This document shows, piece by piece, positions 41,918-45,049 of a stretch of DNA of 45,049 nucleotides. Within the stretch, counting starts at the first letter, position 1; each line of letters opens with the position of its first letter. Under the pieces are notes generated by a model. The model had not been told where the DNA came from and ran no database searches. It saw only the letters and a list, made by a program, of their open reading frames with translations. Where the stretch lies: assembly GCA_051876355.1 (NCBI GenBank), contig JBJEHU010000025.1:1-45049 (forward strand), read 5' to 3'. A program made the position numbers and the translations under genes. The stretch is from Olsenella_L sp051876355 (GTDB lineage: Bacteria; Actinomycetota; Coriobacteriia; Coriobacteriales; Atopobiaceae).

Positions 41918-42612
41918 CAAGCTTTCTTTCTTCTGGTCTTGTCGAGAAGCTTCTGGTAGCCCGCTGCAAAGCTCTCGGATGTCTTGCCCTTCGCATCGGC
42001 TGCGGGGACGACGCCGTGCTCGTCCGAGACGAGGAAGTACTCGGAGGCTTCGACGTCTCCTTCGAGATAGGCAGATGCGAGATCCGGCATGCGCACGACC
42101 GGCATGCCAAGCGTCTGGGCAAGGTCCTGGATGAGCGACGTGGCACCCGAGATGCGCTCCTCGGTGCCGGTGCCCATGAGGAGCGTGCCATCCGGACGAA
42201 CGGCCCAGAACGTCTCGGGGGCGATGGCTGTCTCCTCGAACTCGCGGCGCGACTTGAGGGCGCGTATCGCAAGCTCGCGGGCCGCCGTTTCCTGGAGCGG
42301 CTCGTAGGGCCCGACGGTCATGGCAGCACGGCCCTCTTCGTCGACGATGATCATGAGGACGCCGAAGGGATGTGCCGCAGAGCCCTCCTCGAGCGTCCAT
42401 TCGATATGCTGCTTCGCCCACTCGAGGAGCGTGCCGCGCAGCGGCTCTCCCTGGAGCCTGCGTGCTCCGAGTGCGCGCATATGGCGGTTCGCAAGCGGCA
42501 GCTGCTGGTCGTAGAGCCTCCAGCGGCAGACCAGGGCAGGCTTGCCGAGCTTGAAGTCCTTCATGTCAGGCTGCGGGGCCGTCTCTTTCTGGCCCTCGTC
42601 CTTCGTATCCAA
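41917..42612 (-). CDS. Class IV aminotransferase-like protein, possibly not catalytic
   Basis: A 231-residue protein. The C-terminal half (ISGATSLIQDLAQTLGMPV, ASEYFLVSDEHGVVPA, then SFAAGYQKLLD) lines up in my reading with the last third of fold-type IV PLP aminotransferases (D-amino acid, branched-chain, ADC lyase). The stretch that normally gives the PLP lysine and the EGSSSNIF-type segment is not evident, so it may be a sensor or scaffold. The start is a TTG at 42612 with AAGGAG 7 nt upstream. It heads the coupled operon with two GntR regulators, which suggests that it senses or processes their ligand; this is inference. Confidence 0.55.
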   Translation of the reverse strand: MDTKDEGQKETAPQPDMKDFKLGKPALVCRWRLYDQQLPLANRHMRALGARRLQGEPLRGTLLEWAKQHIEWTLEEGSAAHPFGVLMIIVDEEGRAAMTVGPYEPLQETAARELAIRALKSRREFEETAIAPETFWAVRPDGTLLMGTGTEERISGATSLIQDLAQTLGMPVVRMPDLASAYLEGDVEASEYFLVSDEHGVVPAADAKGKTSESFAAGYQKLLDKTRRKKA

Positions 42613-42668
42613 AGGCAGGCTCCTTTCCCTCGTCTTCTTGTTTCATACCAAAGCTTACAACGATTCAG

Positions 42669-42696
42669 TTGCAGCTTCGCACAGAACGCGTATGGT
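42669..42696 (+). promoter_or_regulatory. Promoter of the GluQRS gene
   Basis: TTGCAG (42669-42674), a 16-nt spacer and TATGGT (42691-42696), about 40 nt before the ATG at 42737. Confidence 0.55.
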
Positions 42697-42736
42697 AGGC
42701 ATGCCAGAATGAGCAATCTGCACAGGCAGGAGAGAT

Positions 42737-43726
42737 ATGGACGAGAAGATGCCGAAAGGCCGCTTTGCGCCGACCCCGTCGGGCCGCATGCATGCCGGCA
42801 ACATCATGGCTGCCCTCCTTGCCTGGCTCTCCGTCCGCCATGAAGGCGGAAAGATCGTGCTCAGAATCGAGGACCTCGATCCGAGAGCCCAGAACAGGAA
42901 GAATGCAGACCTCCTTATGGACGACCTCTCGTGGCTGGGCCTCGACTGGGACGAGGGCCCCTACTATCAGAGCGACCGTCGCGACATCTACCGCGAGGCA
43001 ATCCAGGAGCTCAGAGACCGCGGCCTCACCTACCCCTGCTTCTGCACGCGCGCAGAGCTCCATGCAGCGACCGCGCCCCATGCATCGGATGGCACCTATA
43101 TCTACCAGGGCACCTGCCGCCGCCTCACGGCAGCCGAAGTTGCAAGGAAATCCGCCGAGAGGCGTCCTGCCACCCGCCTCATCGTGCCCGATGCAGACGA
43201 CCCCGAAGGCACGATCTCGTTCACGGATGCCGTCTATGGGAAGCAGACCGAAGTCCTTGCCCGCGACTGCGGCGACTTTTTGATCGAGCGCTCGGACGGC
43301 GTGCCCGCCTATCAGCTTGCCGTCGTCGTGGACGATGCGCTCATGGGCGTCACGGAAGTCGTGCGTGGCCATGACCTTCTGGGATCCTGCGCAAGGCAAA
43401 TCTACCTCCAGCGCCTCTTCGGCTATCCGGAGCCTTCCTATGCCCATGTGCCGCTTCTCATCGCCCCTTCAGGCAGGCGCCTCTCGAAGCGCGACCGCGA
43501 CCTCGATGTCGGCGTCATGCGCGAGCGGGCAGGACATCCTGGCCCCATCATCGGCGCCCTCGCGGCGGCGGTAGGGCTCGCCGAACCCGGCGAAGAGGTG
43601 CTCCCGGAAGACCTTGTGGCGCGCTTCTCCTGGGCGAGGGTCCGTGAACATCGCGCAGATATTGTGGCGAATGGCCAATTTCTTGCAGGTCCTCCCCTTG
43701 TAGGCAACCACGCAAGTGGGGTATGA
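42737..43726 (+). CDS. gluQ: Glutamyl-Q tRNA(Asp) synthetase
   Basis: A 329-residue truncated glutamyl-tRNA synthetase paralogue that attaches glutamate to queuosine-34 of tRNA-Asp. Seen: GRFAPTPSGRMHAGNIMAA (HIGH-equivalent, 8-26), VLRIEDLDPRAQ, a zinc site CFC...YQGTC, and the KMSKS-equivalent RRLSKRDRD. It lacks the anticodon-binding domain of GltX; the C-terminus is about 30 residues longer than typical. ATG 42737 has AGGAGAG directly upstream. A tRNA-Asp(GTC), the expected substrate type, lies at 7662-7739. It is followed by tRNA-Ser. Confidence 0.93.
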   Translation: MDEKMPKGRFAPTPSGRMHAGNIMAALLAWLSVRHEGGKIVLRIEDLDPRAQNRKNADLLMDDLSWLGLDWDEGPYYQSDRRDIYREAIQELRDRGLTYPCFCTRAELHAATAPHASDGTYIYQGTCRRLTAAEVARKSAERRPATRLIVPDADDPEGTISFTDAVYGKQTEVLARDCGDFLIERSDGVPAYQLAVVVDDALMGVTEVVRGHDLLGSCARQIYLQRLFGYPEPSYAHVPLLIAPSGRRLSKRDRDLDVGVMRERAGHPGPIIGALAAAVGLAEPGEEVLPEDLVARFSWARVREHRADIVANGQFLAGPPLVGNHASGV

Positions 43727-43742
43727 TGCTACAGCACCTATT

Positions 43743-43833
43743 GGAGAGCTGACCGAGTGGCCGAAGGTGCTCGCCTGCTAAGCGAGTATAGGACTAAATC
43801 CTATCTGGGGTTCGAATCCCCAGCTCTCCGCCA
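43743..43833 (+). tRNA. tRNA-Ser (GCT)
   Basis: Class II tRNA: acceptor GGAGAGC/GCTCTCC, anticodon loop CTGCTAA with GCT, long variable arm (TATAGGACTAAATCCTAT), T loop GTTCGAAT, encoded CCA. Confidence 0.96.
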
Positions 43834-43843
43834 GCATATGACA

Positions 43844-43873
43844 GGGACTGCGCGAAAGCGCAGTCCCTTTTTT
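43844..43873 (+). terminator. Terminator of tRNA-Ser(GCT)
   Basis: GGGACTGCGC-GAAA-GCGCAGTCCC followed by TTTTTT, 10 nt after the tRNA. Confidence 0.97.
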
Positions 43874-43936
43874 CATGCGCAGGCAGGCCCGGGCAGCACC
43901 AATATGTCTTCTGCTACATTCCGGCATATATAAGAA

Positions 43937-43973
43937 GCCGCAGCAGGCGCCTCTCTCGGCAGCCTGCTGCGGC
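43937..43973 (-). terminator. Terminator of the FNT transporter gene
   Basis: GCCGCAGCAGGC pairs with GCCTGCTGCGGC around a 13-nt loop; TTCTTATAT follows on the minus strand, 39 nt after the stop. Confidence 0.88.
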
Positions 43974-44012
43974 CTGACGGAGCCATGGAATCCCAGCCTC
44001 TCGCCTTCTGCG

Positions 44013-44774
44013 CTAGTCGTTCTTCTGGCCCAGGAAGTAGGGTGCAGCCACGAAGCAGATGCCGCCGACCATGTTGCCCAGGGTCACGGTGATGAGGTTA
44101 TAGAAGTAGCCTCCGAGCGAGACTGCCTGGCCGGCAGGATCGAGAAGCGCGACCGTGAGCTGCGTCATGTTTGCGATGGAGTGCTCGAAGCCGCAGGTGA
44201 TGAAGGCAAAGAGGCACCAGAACACCATGATGAGCTTCGCGACATCGTTCGTGGTCCTGAAGGCGCACCACACGGCAAGGCACACGAGGATGTTGCAGAG
44301 AATGCCGCGTATGAAGAGCGGGATGAACGGCGTCCCCATCTTTCCTGCCGCCGCCGTCGCAAGGAACGTGGAGGTCGCTTCTCCGTTGAGGCCCGAGAAG
44401 TGGAAGAGAACGGCCAGGACCACAGCCCCTGCGAGATTGCCGAGCCAGCAGACGATCCAGACCTTCGCGGCGTCTCCCAGAGTGACGGTCTTCTTCATGA
44501 TGCCGAGACTCATGACCATGGTGTTTCCGGTGAAGAGCTCGGAGCCGGCGATAACAACGAGGGAGAGGGCGATGCCGAAGGAGACGCCCATGACGACCTT
44601 CGTGTACGGAGCCCCCTGGAGCTGGCCGCCTATCACATTGATGAGAAGATTGCCGAATCCGATATAGGCACCGGCGAGCATCGAGAGCACGAAATAACCT
44701 GCCGGATTCTTCGAGACCATTGCCTTCTTGCCTGCTGCCGCCTTGGAAGCGGCGGTTACCTCTGCTGCGTACAT
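44013..44774 (-). CDS. Formate/nitrite transporter family channel (FocA/NirC-like)
   Basis: A 253-residue inner-membrane pentameric channel for formate, nitrite or hydrosulfide. Seen: six hydrophobic helices, the GAYIGFGNLL entry, the family signature GSELFTGNTMVM, the central His in CGFEHSIANM and the terminal TVTLGNMVGGICFVAA. The substrate cannot be fixed; formate export fits a fermenter, nitrite or HS- are alternatives. The start is ATG 44774 with GGAG at 6 nt; ATG 44786 four codons upstream is an alternative. A 13-nt dyad lies just upstream. Confidence 0.92.
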   Translation of the reverse strand: MYAAEVTAASKAAAGKKAMVSKNPAGYFVLSMLAGAYIGFGNLLINVIGGQLQGAPYTKVVMGVSFGIALSLVVIAGSELFTGNTMVMSLGIMKKTVTLGDAAKVWIVCWLGNLAGAVVLAVLFHFSGLNGEATSTFLATAAAGKMGTPFIPLFIRGILCNILVCLAVWCAFRTTNDVAKLIMVFWCLFAFITCGFEHSIANMTQLTVALLDPAGQAVSLGGYFYNLITVTLGNMVGGICFVAAPYFLGQKND

Positions 44775-44807
44775 GCGGGGCTCCATCCTGGTCGTTTCCT
44801 GGGTGCT

Positions 44808-44820
44808 GATTGAATCAATC
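44808..44820. promoter_or_regulatory. Dyad upstream of the FNT gene
   Basis: GATTGA-A-TCAATC, a perfect 6-bp inverted repeat with 1-nt centre, 22-34 nt before the alternative ATG at 44786. It resembles an operator for a small dimeric regulator. The spacing is not that of a CRP/FNR box. Confidence 0.4.
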
Positions 44821-44830
44821 TACCATGGGA

Positions 44831-44850
44831 TATGCCGCTTCAGCGGCATA
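44831..44850 (-). terminator. Hairpin upstream of the FNT gene
   Basis: TATGCCGC-TGAA-GCGGCATA, a perfect 8-bp stem. It has no U tract; it could be a terminator for a gene to the right or part of FNT control. Confidence 0.35.
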
Positions 44851-45006
44851 AAGTCGGTGGGCGCCTGAAGCCTTGCGCTGCCGCCTGGCTTTGCATGCTG
44901 CCCTATACGTGCTCGCTCATCCGAAACAGCCAAGAAGAATCCTTAAACCAAGCATCAAGATGGTTCAGACTTCCAGGCACAGCTGCATCAAAAGCATGGC
45001 GGATTG
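44851..45006. other. Intergenic region at the right edge
   Basis: No gene recognised. The base composition (lower GC, AAG/CAT-rich) differs from the neighbours, as is usual near inserted elements. Confidence 0.3.
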
Positions 45007-45049
45007 TCAAGCTGAGTGCAACATCTCCCGATAGACCTCGTTGGCCGTC
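45007..45049 (-). CDS. C-terminal 13 residues of a gene running off the right edge, possibly a transposase
   Basis: On the minus strand the last codons read TANEVYREMLHSA then TGA. A TPNEVY-type ending is common in IS3/IS481-like transposases, where it follows the RP-HxSLGYK motif. Only this tail is visible, so the call is tentative. Confidence 0.3.
   Translation of the reverse strand, partial: TANEVYREMLHSA

Overview
The window comes from a high-GC Gram-positive chromosome and looks like Coriobacteriia, probably an Olsenella/Atopobiaceae-type organism. Reasons are the strong G/C third-position bias, the rpsF-ssb-rpsR-yybS-rplI-dnaB block, an Fe-S-free MutY, a class B sortase, lactate dehydrogenases and an anaerobe-type rubrerythrin. 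The genus is an inference. About 80% of the genes lie on the minus strand, nearly all are housekeeping genes, and there is no rRNA, CRISPR array or intact prophage.

Layout. 1-620: a cut-off accessory module on the minus strand, a 52-residue protein followed by a GNAT-like protein, with its own promoter and a dyad operator; it looks like a toxin-antitoxin pair. 640-5230: S33 peptidase, O-acetylhomoserine sulfhydrylase (metY) behind a long structured leader, and rubrerythrin. 5300-7510: rrf2-mutY operon and a HAD phosphatase, then tRNA-Asp. 7900-12180: a membrane protein and the dnaX-ybaB-recR operon. 12280-12600: a LexA-type box, a sigma70-like promoter and a 33-residue holin-like membrane peptide. 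12690-18680: a radical SAM protein, a divergent lactate/malate-dehydrogenase-like protein, a 23S rRNA uracil methyltransferase, a spermidine-synthase-like protein and L-lactate dehydrogenase. 18750-30470: a purine cluster (purN, purM, purF, purE, purD, purA) interleaved with a class B sortase, yqeY, an ABC exporter and a Nudix hydrolase. 30600-35240: dnaB, rplI, yybS, rpsR, ssb and rpsF. 35500-45049: membrane proteins, two tRNA-Ser genes, typA, a pair of overlapping GntR regulators with an aminotransferase-like protein, GluQRS, a third tRNA-Ser, a formate/nitrite transporter and a possible transposase tail at the right edge.

The best candidates for something new are: (1) the LexA-box-controlled holin-like peptide with a folded 3' region, which resembles an SOS-induced type I toxin; (2) the metY leader, where one 8-nt segment can pair either with a local hairpin partner or with the Shine-Dalgarno region, as in a translational riboswitch, below a cluster of TATCT/AGATA dyads; (3) the left-edge GNAT module with its operator around the -10 box; (4) an identical 13-mer found three times, each 4-7 nt before a -10-like hexamer, including in front of dnaX and rpsF.
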